In this document: positions 47,393-60,170 of the stretch, piece after piece | Layout: the number at the start of each line of letters is the position of its first letter | How positions within the stretch are numbered: position 1 is the first letter of the stretch | Assembly: GCF_047511655.1 (NCBI RefSeq) | Contig: NC_133391.1 | Span: 127,194,906-127,258,905, forward strand | DNA from: Castor canadensis | Taxonomy: Eukaryota > Chordata > Mammalia > Rodentia > Castoridae | DNA: 64,000 nt | Reading direction: 5' to 3' | Program-made: the position numbers and the translations under genes | Notes under the pieces: generated by a model | Database searches by the model: none | What the model saw: the letters and a program-made list of their open reading frames with translations, nothing else | Told to the model about the DNA's origin: nothing

Positions 47393-48998
47393 TATGTCAA
47401 AACAAAGAAAGTGGTACTTACTGTACCTTGACAGACAGGAAGAGTGGTACCAAAGGACAATTGATACGGCAATGCTTTGTGGTGTAAGTCAGAACTTACA
47501 ATTGCAATTGTTGAAGCCAGGAAGGAGGAAAGAAGGACGAAATCAGGATGACCACAGTGGAAGAGGAAAAGAAGGGGCATGTAAGATTGGCAATGAGCCA
47601 GTTGAAACGCCCTTCCCTCTGTCCTTACCCCGTCCTGCCAGAGTTGACAAGAGAAGCCACTTCCTTGTGCATCAACTGCTGACATCATTGTATGTCCTTT
47701 TGAGGGTGTCTGCTTTTCATTTCAAATCACATCTAAAGATATATCCTCTCTTTTACCTCTAACCCTTAATTTCATTCTCTCTGCCTAACTGCATTTGCTA
47801 TTGTGTGCAACTTGCTGCATGATTTAACAATATTATAACTATGTAACTGTGTTATTTAGCTATTATTTCATTGTGTACCAGTAACCAAATTCAGTAACTA
47901 TATTTGTTCTACTGAGGAGTTTTGCAGGAAGCATATCTGAAGGGCACTAGGCAATGAAGTAAAGTCTATTACCGCCTTATCACCATCAGGAAAATGATCT
48001 GTTTGTTTGCAGTTCACTGAAGTACATAGCAAAGAAATTGAAAGAGAGCTTAGGGAGCATCTGAGTGAAGTCCAGATATGGAGATGGATGGATAGTCTGA
48101 ATACAATGCTGTAGTTCAAGACTCCTTCTAAAACAAAACAAAAAAACCCAGCTATGCAGTATGGAGCAGAGAAGTTTCCAGATCAAGGAAGGATAGGGAA
48201 GAAATAGGAGAGACAGACCCTATGTTGGAATTCAGAACCTCTGTTATTACCCAGCTTATACAGTCTCTACATTTAAAACCAAGCCAAAGATAAGCTTGGT
48301 GTTAAATACAAATCCCCACTGAAATTTTCTCAAAGCTAAAAGCTCCATAATATCCTGAGTATAGATACAAATGAAGAAACCTGTTCTTACCTATTGGATT
48401 TTTCATGCCATTTTGAGGTCAGAGTGATTGCTGAACTTTGGTTTTCTGAGACCCCTGTACATTAAATCATTTATATACCAAGCAGGACTTTAAATTTAAT
48501 CCATGTTCTCCTAATTAGGTAGGATTTTGTGAACACATGTACACTTACAGCACAAAAACAAACAGTTGTTGCTGATCAAAACAAACAAACAAAACCTCCA
48601 ACAATTTTTCCGGTGTAAATAAAAGAAAGAAAAAAAGGAAAAGGAAGACAAAGGAACTGTCTAGCCCCAGGGACTAGAACTAGTTTGATTGCACAAGAAC
48701 ATAATCAGAGTCAGGAACACAATGGAGGAAACATTCCCAAAAGAAATCAAGATTAAGATGCACACTTGGCCTCTTCCTACAAGCGCCAACCTCCCAAGCC
48801 CACAGGTCACTTTGTTTGACAATGTCACATCGATTCACATTTCACAATGCATGCTTAACTTTAGAATCTTAATGCGTTCGCTAGAATTAGCTGTGTCTGA
48901 TCTAAACCATGTTTTCCTTTGGAAAGAGTTCCAGGTTAAATGAAGGCACCAACAAGATGCATTGTTCTTCTGGTGAATGGAAACCCTGGAAGAAGAGA
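47393..48998. other. Unique or unrecognised sequence
   Basis: A 122-codon open frame at 47394-47762 overlaps a 102-codon frame on the other strand. Neither has a recognisable domain or splice context. Confidence 0.35.
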
Positions 48999-49127
48999 AT
49001 TTTACACATACACACATGTAAAGGCATGTATGTTTTATACACATGCACACATATACATATAGACTTGTATGTGTACATATACAAGTACATATATGGATAT
49101 ATATGTGCATGTGTATGTAAAATTGAG
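48999..49127. repeat. Alternating purine-pyrimidine block with imperfect palindrome
   Basis: CA/TG/TA-rich sequence with a near-palindromic core. The 12-bp arms 49063-49074 ('acttgtatgtgt') and 49075-49086 ('acatatacaagt') pair with one mismatch. Further out, 'ttttatacacatgcacacat' (about 49033-49052) pairs imperfectly with 'tatgtgcatgtgtatgtaaa' (about 49102-49121). The symmetry makes open frames of about 99 codons on both strands, which are not genes. Confidence 0.75.
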
Positions 49128-52100
49128 TATGTTGCCTGTGTTTGCAGGACACTGGGAAACTGCTGTGAAAAGAACATGGATTCTGGGAAAGGGTTCCACA
49201 TTCAATGAGAAATAAGAAGAGACTTCCTGTATTTGGAGAAGGTGATCAGGATGGGTCAAATGTGCTATCCCCATTCAAAGAAGTAAAGTGACATTCTGGC
49301 CACTAGGAAGCTGCAGGGAAGACTGGGCAGGCCCCAGGAGAGTGGTGGCACTGCATTAGTGTGGGTAGAAAGAAACTACAATATGGCAGACTTCTTCCTA
49401 ACCTTGGCTCTACTCCACATTGGGGCTCAGGATTCTGGACACATTTTTGAGTGTCCTGATGGCAGCAGAGGACAAGGTGGGGTGAATCAAAGAACAGCCT
49501 GCTATGCTTACAACCTGTACCAGCAGGGATTTCCTTCTGAGGAAATCTAGAAAGAAGTACCCCAGTGCCACAAATCCCGCTTCCTGCTTCTTCTGTGCCA
49601 CCTCTTTTCCCAGACCCATCACGCTGGAAGTAAAAAGCATCTTTATCTTAAATAACATCCTTCTCCAGAGAGGCTCAGTGACTCCTCTGTGGTCACACAG
49701 CTGTTTGAAGGCTGCAAAAGAAAGAAATCCAACCTCTTTGTACCCAGATTGTCACATGTTCCTTCCTCCTCCCTCAGGAGCAAGGCTTGAGTGGGTGATG
49801 TGGCTGTCAGGTGGACCCTGCCCCCTGGGCTAGGGATGACCACTGGGTTCAAACCTCTTGTAAGACAGTGGGCCTCACCTGCCACTTGTACAGCAAGGTT
49901 GCATCTTGCCCCTCTCTGCAGTGTCACGCACTAGCCAATCATCGTGGAGCTGACTTAAGTGTCCAGCATCAATCAGAAACACCCCCTGCCCCCAAAACAG
50001 CCAGGAAGGGACCCAAATGTAGATTCAAGTAAGAGTATTTTCAGTGGTATGAGAATGATAAGTGAAACTCCTTGAGAACAGACATATTTAACCTGCAATG
50101 TGTATTGAGAAGAAACCCTGAAAAAAAGGTTCTAGAAAGGAATCAAAATGATGACTAAATACATATGCTTGGGAGGGCAGAATTTGGGTGGCTTTAGGGA
50201 GAGCTGTGGGTATTTTGGAGCAACTCTGATCCAAGGGAAGTCTGTAAGGTAATTCAAAGATTTGGAGATGGTTCAACAGCCTAAAGATGCCACATTAAAG
50301 AACTAGGCAGAGAAGCTCTGAGGTGCAGGGAACAGTACAAAATGGTTGTGCTAGAAATACTTGCTATAGAGCAGCCAGTTTGCCCAGAAGCCAGCATAGA
50401 CCAGAACCTGGCAGTGAACAGAAGAGCCATTCCCCTCTAGATTCAGAAAGGTCAAACACAGAGACTGTGTTGGGTCAATGTAGAGGAACTTGTAGATTAG
50501 CTTGCTCAACTCCATTTCAGACATCTCCAGAAGACCACCCCATGTTCCCACTGGAACATAAGAGTTGAAGTTTCCCTTCCTCTTTCGCATCTAGGACACT
50601 TGCACTTGCCTGAGAACTCACTTTAGAGCCCGGTAAATGGGGTGAGTAGCAGGACACCAGGTCTTTACTTGGCTGGCACAGATCATGGCAAAGCACTCAG
50701 CTCTGCAGTGGGCAGGTGTGTTCTCAGTCACATTAGAAACAGAGTTATTCTGGGAGGTGGAATTGTTTCTGGAAGCTCCAACTCTAGCCTGTTTGTCCAG
50801 CCTTTCCAAACCATCTGCAAGCCAATGAATACTTGATTCTTAATTCCACAACCACCACCACGACGACCACACACACCTGTGTGTATCAAGAAGCTAACGT
50901 CGTTTCTGTCCTCTGAATTGACACAGGCAGTGGCCACCCTAGCATATGTGACACCCAAAATTGATCATTTTTTAGATATTCTCCTCTATCTGACAAAATT
51001 ATTTTCTGTAATAATCAGTAATTATTCTTATGATTCACTAATTAGCTTTAAAACCATTTTAAAGAATAAATTTCAATTTTAAAGATATGATTCGCAGTCA
51101 ACTCTTATATATAATTAAAATTCTACAATCGCCACAGCAATTGTTTAGAATGTGGACCAACACAAGATTGGGGGGAGGAGGATTATTTTATCACTGGCAT
51201 TGTTTAGAATGGCTGGCCTGGGGATAATAAAAAGCAGACTGACTTACAGTCGATTTTATTATTGGTTTTATATCCTCTGCAGACGATGCCCCCTGCACAG
51301 TGTGCACCAGCAGGAACTCTTCCTGCTGCTGTCCAGCTCCTGGTGCCACCAATCCTGGGTAAGCAGGAATCCAGGGCAGGAAAGAGCCCAACCTCAAGGC
51401 TGAGGGCTCCAGAGGGTCCCAGCTGAGGAGAAGTGGAGCCAGTGAGCCTGAGACACAGCTACCTCCCCATACAGGGAGACTCCACCTAAGCCTCACATGA
51501 TCCCCAGATTAGCAAATCATAAAGAGCCCCTCAAACATGCCCTTGGTGATGAGGAACTAAGAGTCCCAAGCTGTTGAGACCCTGGTACTCAGTTCTCAGT
51601 AGTAAAGTGACTCACCCACCCCATGCAATGGAAATTTGTGCTTCAGCACAATTAAAAGTCATCTCATGTCACAAGGGCACACACAAATAATTGACTGCAT
51701 AAACGTTAACTCTACCAATGCCAAGTGTTCTTTAACCTGCACCCTTGATGCCTCCTTTTGCCCAGCTGGTGCAGGACACCAGGAGTCTGCAGGGGCTGGG
51801 AGGGAATACTTCCAGCAGAGGAAGGCCAGCCTGTATAAGGCCAGGCCACAGAGCATTGCCTGTAGAGGGAGAACCATGTCTCTTTCCCTCAGAGTGCCAG
51901 CCACCCTAAGAGATATCCAAGCTTCTTTGAGGGCAGAGATTGAATTTTACATCTGGTGTTCCTCATGGTCCCCAGCAGGACATATATGATGGAGGCTTAT
52001 ATCCTAGTTCTGGGAGAATTCAGCTTGTCCTTTCTCCTTTAGATGAGAGGCCTTTAACACAAAAGCACAGACTCACAGAGGGTGGCTAAAAACTCAAGCC

Positions 52101-52719
52101 AATTTTGCAGCTGGTTCTCAAGACCCACGGGAATCTGGGGAGAATGTCTCCCTCTACAAGGAGGAAAAGGGTTATCACCACCACAGGGAGGGCACTGCCC
52201 ACTGGTGGACAAGAGGCAGGTAGACGGTGCTCAATACACAAGGACCCTCTGAAGTGTGACCTTTTCCTCCACTCCCAGGAACAGTGAGCCAGATGTCCAT
52301 CAGCTGGTCTGAAAGATGCTGCCACAGTAATAAGGGCTGCATGCTAGCTCTCTTAACTGGCACTGCCCAGGAAGGTGCCACTAGCACCCCATCCAGTAGG
52401 GCCAGAGCTGTCATCCTGCAGCCAGACACAAGGAGCAGAGCAGTCTAGCCACACGTATTGCCTAGGTATCTGGGAGTCAGCAGACGTGCATTTCAAATAG
52501 AGCATCAGCACCTGAACTCTGCTGCATTACTGTTAAGTAATTATAACTAAGGACTAAGGGCCTTAATCACTCCAGGGAACAGCCTGGTGGCCAAACAAAG
52601 AAAGGCTTGTTATAAAGGCCCCTTTGTTGAAAGGGTCTTTGTCCCAGTCAGGGGATGGCTCTTGGTACCCCTTTCCAGTCACCAGCCCAATGTGTGGAAG
52701 TCACTCGGGTGTTTTAGAA
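49128..52719. other. Unique, somewhat GC-richer sequence without recognised genes
   Basis: Weak MIR-like text lies near 49650-49720 ('ctgtggtcacacagctgttt'). A 101-codon minus frame at 51191-51496 and a 117-codon plus frame at 51636-51989 have no recognisable domains and no supporting splice or promoter pattern. Confidence 0.35.
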
Positions 52720-52880
52720 GACATGTTCTCAAGTCCCAACTGGCTCAGGTTTACAGGCTGTGGAATCCAGTGTAAGTCACATATACTTCCCAAGCTCCTG
52801 TTTCCCTCCCTATAAAATGGAGATAATGGATATGAATTTCACCCTCTTCTTCCCAGTCCTAAACTGAGCGTCCCGGTGTT
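52720..52880 (+). repeat. MIR-like fragment, sense
   Basis: 'gtggaatccagtgtaagtca', 'aagctcctgtttccctccct' and 'ataaaatggagataatggat' follow the MIR order of the 'cctcagtttcc...taaaatgggga' region. Confidence 0.5.
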
Positions 52881-53504
52881 GTGGAGGTACTAAACACGTC
52901 TGGTTGAATCCTTGCATTTCTGAGCAGTATTTATGCCCACATCTAGCAAGCAAAAATCCACATGCCTTCAACTAGTTACACCTGTGGCTCTCCCACGCAT
53001 AGGAAATACACATAATAAGAAAAAAAGTGCGTTTGTAGTGTATTTTTCTCCTCTTTCCTACTCAGGATCTAAACTGCCTGTCTGAGGTAAGAGACACAAA
53101 CTCACCTCCACCAAGAAAACCTGAGACAATTATTCCCCTCCTCTACTGCCTAGACACAGAGAACCAGGCTGGGGAGCCATACTCAGCCAGGCCAGCGCAT
53201 GAGGCAGAAGTCCATGGAGGGCCTTGTAATGATGATAGAGTGGAGAGGCCCAGGCAGGGAGTCAGGGACTTCAGCAGGGACCTCACATGCTATTCTGGGA
53301 AGTGCACATGGGCAGCCCCTCATTGCTGCTGCCATTTTGAGTTTATCTGTCAAGTTTTCTGTCACTTCTGTAAGCTACTGGACAACCTTCTGATATGTTT
53401 CTTCTCTGCTTAAGTTAGCCATTCTTGGAATCTGTTTTTTTTAGCCAAGAGTTCTGCCCAATACTAGGTAAGATACAGTCAAGGAGGACATTACCCAAAG
53501 TCCA
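52881..53504. other. Unrecognised sequence
   Basis: No supported feature was found. Confidence 0.4.
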
Positions 53505-53720
53505 CAGACTTTTTTAAAATGTTCCTATGCAAATATATTTATCACAGCTTTACTTAAAACTATGAAAAATGGGAAGCAGAGCTCATAGCTGGTAGTAGTG
53601 AAGAGGATAAATGAATTCTGATCTATTCATTTGGAAAAGGAAGCAATCATCAGAATAATGGGGTCATGCTCATAAGATAGGAGTGAACACAGGATATGAA
53701 ATTCTATGTATAAGATACAT
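53505..53720 (+). mobile_element. Possible old LINE-1 3' fragment, sense
   Basis: 'tatttatcacagctttactt', 'aaaactatgaaaaatgggaa' and 'gatctattcatttggaaaag' resemble a worn copy of the old L1 3' region. Similarity is weak. Confidence 0.35.
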
Positions 53721-53734
53721 GAATCTCCTGCCTG

Positions 53735-53860
53735 CCAAGAGTATAAGCACTGTAGGAGTGAGAATTTTTCTTTCTTGCTCAGGGTGCCATCTCCAGCCCT
53801 TACCAATAGTAGGCACTCAGCTAATATTTGTAGAATGAATGAATGAGTAAATGACCTATT
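53735..53860 (+). repeat. L2/MIR-type ancient 3' end
   Basis: 'ccaatagtaggcactcagct' and 'aatatttgtagaatgaatga' are the typical 3' end of old mammal-wide LINE/SINE elements, ending in a GAAT repeat at about 53831-53848. Confidence 0.6.
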
Positions 53861-54738
53861 TACACAGGGGAAGGGTAGAGAAAGGCACCTTTCAATACCA
53901 TTAGTGACTATTACAGGTTTTTTAAAGCTGCTGTTTTCTTTTTTCTATTTCCAACTTTTCCTATCATGTGCTTTTATTCATTTTCCTGAGAAGGAAAAAA
54001 AAAATGTTTTTCTTAGCCCAAGCCACTGGTAGGTGACCCAACTTCCCCTAATATTTATGTCCCCTCTCAAGTGACCTAAGATGCAACTAAGCAGGGTGAT
54101 AAGGGCAAAGGAACACTGCTCCCCTTGCCAAGTGGAAATGCTCAGCGAAGCAATCCATTAAGGAGCCTGGCTCTGCCTCCAAGTAAACACCACCTTCCTG
54201 TGAGCTTGAGCTCCAGTGACCTTGAGTGCCAGTGACCTTCACAGCCCAGCCAGAGCCTGGAGAGGAGAGTTTGTCTGGGGCAATAAAGCGTCGCCAGGTG
54301 CCCAGGCCAAGTCAATGGCCTTCCTGCCCTTCTCCCTTCCCCTCTGGTTGTCATCACTCTGCTTCCTCACCCAGGCTTTGTCACCAGTCCATGCACACTG
54401 TGAATCTAAACAATGGCAGATTCAATAGCCAGAGGGAGTTCAAAGGGATTGACTGCCCCATCAGATTGGCATTCAACTGAGGCCACCATCAGCTTAGCAA
54501 GTGGGATCCTGTCCTACCTTGGAATGACTAAGCAGGGAAGTAGAGAGTCAGTACTCTGTGGAAATGAGGAGGTCAGCTTCAGGAGGCCTTGAACTCTTGA
54601 TGCAGGAAAGAGGATTTGAACCAGTCAGGTGAGCCAGACGGAAATGAAGTCTGCTACAGATCACTGGCAAGCCAGCTGTGGACACCTGCAAAGATCTTCA
54701 GACTAACACTGGCTTGTACTCGATGTGACTGATAGATT
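53861..54738. other. Unrecognised sequence
   Basis: No exon or repeat was recognised. Overlapping frames on both strands around 54142-54480 look like chance. Confidence 0.4.
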
Positions 54739-54782
54739 CTTTCTTTTCTTTCTTTCTTTCTTCCTTTCTCTCTCTCTCTCAT
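54739..54782 (+). repeat. (TTTC)n / (TC)n microsatellite
   Basis: A run of about seven TTTC-like units turns into TC dinucleotides. It is a simple repeat. Confidence 0.95.
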
Positions 54783-55301
54783 ACTTGCACTTGCATAATG
54801 ATAAACATCAAGAAACTCATGCAAAGGAAAATACTGGACATACATGCAAGCACTCACCTGCAAAGGCTCTGATTCACTAATTTCATGCCCCTTTCTTTCC
54901 TGCAACTACCACTTCTCCTTCTATCAAAACATGTTCTGTCCTGGTTTGATCCAACCCAAGGCCACCAGCCCCAGAGTCCAGGGCACAACCTGTGGCATAT
55001 TTTCTTCCTTCTAAATGAGTACCACTGTGCTTAGCAGATTTCCCACAGTGCAGGTCCAGCTGGTTGGTAGCCCCACTCAAAGCTCTGTCCCAAGCTCTGC
55101 AGAATTTTTTCTCCAATACCCCCTCCCAAGAGTTCTGGGTCCCAGTCTCTCCTCCACGCTGTTGAGGTTGTTATACCAAAGGCCTGTGCTCTGGCTTTGT
55201 GGGGCCCCTCCACTGGGCAGTCAGGCCTCTTGCCTTTGCATTCTTAGCTGTTTGGGTGGTAGCTGCTTCCTGCATTTACTGTCTCTAAGATACCACAGGG
55301 T
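54783..55301. other. Unrecognised sequence
   Basis: GC-richer sequence with chance open frames. No supported feature was found. Confidence 0.4.
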
Positions 55302-55600
55302 TCTTTTTTTTTTTTTTTTTTTTTGTCTTTTGGTCTGCTAATACCAATTACCCTTTATTAAATTCTTCCTGTTAAAATAACTATCATATCAGTTCCTTAT
55401 CTCAATAATGTGTACATAACCAAAAGATTTTCTGGACTAGCATTAACATTTTTGGTTTTCTTAGTTAGTTTTACTGTTTTCAATTTAAATTAAAACTCAT
55501 TGTATTTTTCCAATTATGCTTTAATTTTATAGTCATTATGCATAAATAGTGTTTTCTTGATTGGACTCTTACTGAGTCCAAGAAAAGTCTGAAAGGGAAA
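55302..55600 (-). pseudogene. Possible retroposed cDNA 3' end, antisense
   Basis: On the plus strand a run of more than 20 T ends at 55324. The hexamer 'tttatt' (reverse complement of AATAAA) lies at 55354-55359, 29 bases away. Read on the minus strand this is an AT-rich 3' UTR-like sequence, a polyadenylation signal and a long A-tail, the layout of a reverse-transcribed mRNA. No coding part was recognised and no target-site duplication was found. The inner end is undefined, and an unrecognised repeat is the alternative. Confidence 0.35.
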
Positions 55601-56084
55601 AAAAAAATATGTGCCAAGTTGAACCTGTTAGTAAAGATAGGTTTCTGGGCCTCCTCACCTGGGGTGGGGAAAAGAGCTTTTCATCTATCATGTTCAAATG
55701 ATACTTCTTAAGGAACTGTGTTCAAGACCTAATTGGAAGTTACCACCCACTAAGCCGATCAAGTCATGGACCATTTTTCACTTAGATTCTGAAGAGTTGT
55801 AGGCACAGTTCAACAGTATAGGAACATACATCCTTTAAATGGTTGGGAATTCCAGAATAAAGGACAGATAGAAATTTTGACAAAAGGAGGTCTAAATAAG
55901 GAAAAGAAGAACCAACTGGAGAATGCTGTAGGACAGATATATAGGAGGTAAGCCACATAACTATTTATAAAGACCAAAGGGAGGCCATAACACTCAAAGA
56001 GGGGGAGGGCTATTAAAATCACAGGTGGTTGCAATAACCACACATACATTCAGTGCTGAATTTCCAGTCCCTATCTCCTTACTC
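55601..56084. other. Unrecognised sequence
   Basis: No supported feature was found. Confidence 0.4.
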
Positions 56085-56290
56085 TGGGAGCAATTAGTCT
56101 CGGGTGAAAAATTGCACTTGCAGCTAATTGCACCTCCAATTACCTACTTCCGGGTGCAATTAGCCACTTGAACCTAATTCTGAGTGTGCAAGTGTTTAAT
56201 TGCATATGTGAGGAGGTGATTCCAGACACAGTTAGTTGTGCCCTCAGTCTTTGCACCTGCAGCTAATTGTGGCTAATAAAACAAGTCTTC
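56085..56290. repeat. Clustered AATTA/TAATT motifs with inverted and direct repeats
   Basis: A perfect inverted repeat has arms 'gctaattgcacc' (56123-56134) and 'ggtgcaattagc' (56152-56163). A 19-bp direct repeat (56112-56130 and 56251-56269) differs at one base. TAATTG/CAATTA cores recur many times. It could be a worn LTR or other element: the right end has an 'aataaaacaag' stretch that would suit an LTR polyadenylation site. Confidence 0.6.
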
Positions 56291-56999
56291 ATACAAGTCA
56301 GGTTGAAGGCACATATGGTGACCCTGTTTGAGGATCCAAGAATTGGATTCATTGGGATGGTAGAGGTACAAGTGTACTAAAGGGAACAACAAGACAAATT
56401 ATTAGAAACTTTTATCCTTTGAGTCTATGGTTGCATTATCCATGTCCCCTCCCTATAATCATGTTCCTCCCAGACAATGGGATAGTAAGTCAGCTGATTA
56501 AGACAGGCACCCTGCCTTGAATGATAAATATTTATCAGCAATAACTCTCCTGCTGACGTTGAGGAACATCCATAGACACAGATCAGAACTATATTCCAGC
56601 CAATTCTCCATTTTTGGTTTAATTCTGGTAAGGCTGTTCAAAACATTTACACAACTTATATTTATTGAATATATATATATACTATTAGGTACTCCTACTA
56701 TTTACTAAGTCATATGATAAATCCAGAGATTAATAGACATGGCTCCTGACCTCAATTTAATGTCTGTTGTATAAATAATTACTGAATATCTACTATCTAC
56801 TTGATGTACCAAAGTTCTCATGAGCTTTGGGAAAATCCATTTATTTTGCCTTCCTACAAATACCTGTTTATCAAACCCTTTTAGAACTCCCATTCAAGTA
56901 GAGAAGATAGATGTTAAACAACTATTGTACAATTAATGTCCTCATTACAGGGACTGTGACAGCCCATGATTAGGTCCATCCCTGGGTTGGGAGTTTAGG
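56291..56999. other. Unrecognised AT-rich sequence
   Basis: A short TA run lies near 56670-56682. No supported gene was found. Confidence 0.4.
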
Positions 57000-57190
57000 T
57001 CAGGACTCTCCAAAGAATTAATGCTTGAGCTGAATTTGAAATGTGAGTTGAAAGGGGACTTGGGAGAGAGGGTTCCAGGCAGAGAGAATGAAGGTGCAGA
57101 AACTTGGGGCAGGAAAGAATATGCCAACATCAAGAATGGACAGAGTGGTTGTAGCAGACTAATGAGGAGAAGGGTATGAAGTTTATGCAA
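57000..57190. repeat. Ancient interspersed repeat fragment
   Basis: 'attaatgcttgagctgaatt', 'ggttccaggcagagagaatg' and 'aggtgcagaaacttggggca' share the wording of the old repeat at 29700-29830. The family name is uncertain. Confidence 0.4.
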
Positions 57191-59789
57191 TGAGTGGGAG
57201 GAAGTTCTCCAAAGTACCTAAAACTGTGCCCCATCAGAGAACCAATGATGGTCCCCTGCTAGAATGAAGGGCATTGTGTGGTCTACATACCAAAGCAAAG
57301 TGGGAATCTTGATGTAAGATATTTTTACCCATCTTTGTCTAATCTCACCAATACCCACCTAGACCCTGGAAGAGCCAGAGAAATGAGGTAGAGGACCAAG
57401 TATCAATCCAACTTCTCCTCCCAACTGAAGAATTATGAACTTCAGCTTAAGTCCTATAACTTTGATTTGGAGGTGAGATTGAAGTTTTGCATTAAACTGG
57501 ACTGGATCTTTCATACTTGAAATAAACTTTATTTTCTAATAGTTGGGAGTAATGCAGAAAGCTATAGGATCTATGTGAGATGCTTCTAAAGAACGGGAAA
57601 TATTTTAGCATGTTTGAAGGCTGAATGGGAGAAACACATGATGAAAGAAACTCTGAGACTGTCCTCCCCGAAAGCAGCTCATTCAGACATCTAGGGCCAT
57701 GTAGGAATGAAGATCATGACCCCAGCCCCCGAGCTGAGGTCAGAGAAGATAGGGAAGGTTCCACAAAGATAAAAAGGGCCCCTAAGATTTGTATACACAA
57801 GAGGCATGAGGCTTTGCAAGAGAAGAATGGTGAGGACATAGAAGTGGAGTACACTTTCCACTGAGTGGGAAGCCTCAAGAAGTCTGGCCTGGCTAGAGTG
57901 GATGGTGTGAAGTGGGAGAGGTAGGATTGGGTGGAACATGGGCTAATAGCAGATGGAAATGATGGAATGCCAAGCAAAGGAGTTAGGAGCCTCAAGCATC
58001 AAATCTGGCTTCTCTTCCAGACTCTAAACAAGCAACAAGATTATTGGGTTTCAGTTAAAGTGAAGGGTTCATCTAGATGCGCTCCCTCCAGGGCTGAAAT
58101 TATGTTCTTTTCCCCCCCTCTTTCTTCTTCTCTGTGCTTTGTCTTGTGGGTGAGAAGTCCTCATTTTGGGGACATACTCTTTCTTTTACCAGCATGCCTT
58201 GCCAAGATGGTACCCATGTGTGACATCTAGGTTTGGGGGATAGTAATAGAATCCCTCCCCCCTTTTTTCTCCTTTCTCTCTCGTGCCAAAGACTGGCTCA
58301 ACACTCACCAATTCAATGACTCCCTCCTCAACACCCAGGAAGACTCAATTTCCCAGCCTCCTTACAGGTAAGTTAGAATCATGCAATGGATTCATCATCC
58401 AGACTCGACCCCTGAAATAGTCCACACAATCTTTCATTCATTTTCCCCAACTCACAAGACTGGAAATAAAAGATGTTGAGGTGGTAAAGGCATGATGCCA
58501 AGAATTTGCATTCCTTTTCAGAGTTGAGCCACCAGGCCTGTGCCAGATCATAACATGAGCAGGAGAGAGGCACAAGTTGGTAGGTTACAGAAACAGGGGA
58601 GCACCCAATGCTTCAGTGTGGCTGTATCCACCTCAACCCCAGCATCCCAAACCCCTCATATCTCCTGTCTACACTGTTCACACAGTCCCATGGCCTCTAG
58701 CATTTCTTGAAGCAGCGTTTTCACCATTCCAACAGAGATGGGGAAAGAAGGCCCCACCAAGGAAAGAATCAACTCAGGCCTTTCTCTCCTAGACATGCTA
58801 TTCATTGTCACCTGTCATGACTGGTCCCCTTCCTGGGGATGCTTTTCCTCCACACGTTCCACATCCACAGATGGCTTCTCCTCCACTACAATGACCCAGC
58901 AGGTGGTTGCTGCCACCACAAATACTCACCTCAATACTCCTAGACTGCCTGCAGGGCATTTCTCAATCCATGAAATGATTTTATCTTTTTTCTTCCAGAC
59001 TGTCACCTGCAGGAGAACAAGAGTAGGTTATATGTGTTGTGGTTCCTTTACTGCAAGGACATGCCTGCACCTGCTTGATATGTAAGTGGTGAATGAAAGA
59101 GTCAAGGAATAGATGTGAACATTCCTGCCTCCAGGTGATCTCGTTTCACTCCCTGCACAGATGAGGAAACTGACCCTTTTCCTAAGGAGGAAGGAGGAAG
59201 CAGGAAAGCAGCAGAGGCAACTCGACCATGTCGGCTGTTCCTGGAATGCTGAATTTGGATATGATTTATTCAAATGAAAACTCTGGGGGGTTTGTTTCAG
59301 AGGGATCCATAAAACAAATGTCATTTCACCTGGAGAATTCACCCAACCTTTGAACCAATTTCAAATATAGTTCTTTAATGCAGATTTGACAAATTTGAAA
59401 TCTCTTACACAAAGCCATTTATCATCTAATGTGTGCCTGCCCTACATCAGAGTTTAAGTTATAGCTTTTTAATGGGGTAAAACGGTTCTATAAAATCATC
59501 AAAATACCTTAAACCAAAATTGTCTATAAGAAATTGATGAGTTTCAAGCATTGATTCAGCCCCTAAAAACATCAACCTTGCCACTGGCACTGTAGTCACT
59601 TCTAATAAAAGCAGCTAAGGAGGTATAATGAATATCTAATGAACCATTCTGTATGTCTATGTGGTTTCTCAAACTGGAAATAAATCAATGAGCCTTACAA
59701 AATGCATATTTTAGTGGCATATTCATAAACAATAATCTTGGTTTTCTATGACTCAAGTGTCATTCTTTCTATAGCACGACTGAAGATTT

Positions 59790-59793
<4 letters not shown>
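57191..59793. other. Unique or unrecognised sequence
   Basis: Open frames of up to 115 codons (58738-59085) lack domains and context. A C/T-rich tract lies near 58110-58130 and 58252-58281. No exon could be supported. Confidence 0.35.

Positions 59794-59833
<40 letters not shown>
59794..59833 (+). repeat. (AT)n microsatellite
   Basis: About 20 uninterrupted AT units. It produces an 'IYIYIY' stretch in a meaningless open frame. The sequence is self-complementary and can extrude as a hairpin. Confidence 0.97.
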
Positions 59834-59835
<2 letters not shown>

Positions 59836-60133
59836 CCATAACCCAGAGCTTCAAATGGGAAAGCAAACAGTCCATATATGATTTTTACAATATCCTTGGA
59901 AGGAGGCACTATATGAGTTATAAAAGTAAACCAAAGCATCCACCACCTAGTAGTAAACATAGGATATGAGAATAATAACTAATGAGCAGTGTCATGGAAA
60001 CATCTGTGAATGCAATACCTGGAGAAGTCTCAATCAAGTGCTGTGGAACACAATGGACCACAATGCTTCTGCCTCATAGGCACTGTAGCTGGGCTTATGC
60101 TCAGCAGGCTAGGCCCCCTGACCCTCCAAGTCG
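59834..60133. other. Unrecognised sequence
   Basis: No supported feature was found. Confidence 0.4.
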
Positions 60134-60170
60134 GGTCAGCCAGAGGCAGCCAGGTCAGCCAGGGGCAGCC
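60134..60170 (+). repeat. 19-bp tandem duplication
   Basis: 'ggtcagccagaggcagcca' at 60134-60152 is followed by a second copy at 60153-60170 with one internal difference. A related 'ggcagcc' motif helps to explain slippage here. Confidence 0.9.

Noticed and set aside
48902-49208. Open frames of about 99 codons on both strands over the same DNA
   Set aside because: They are produced by the low-complexity CA/TG/TA palindrome, which lacks stops in several frames.
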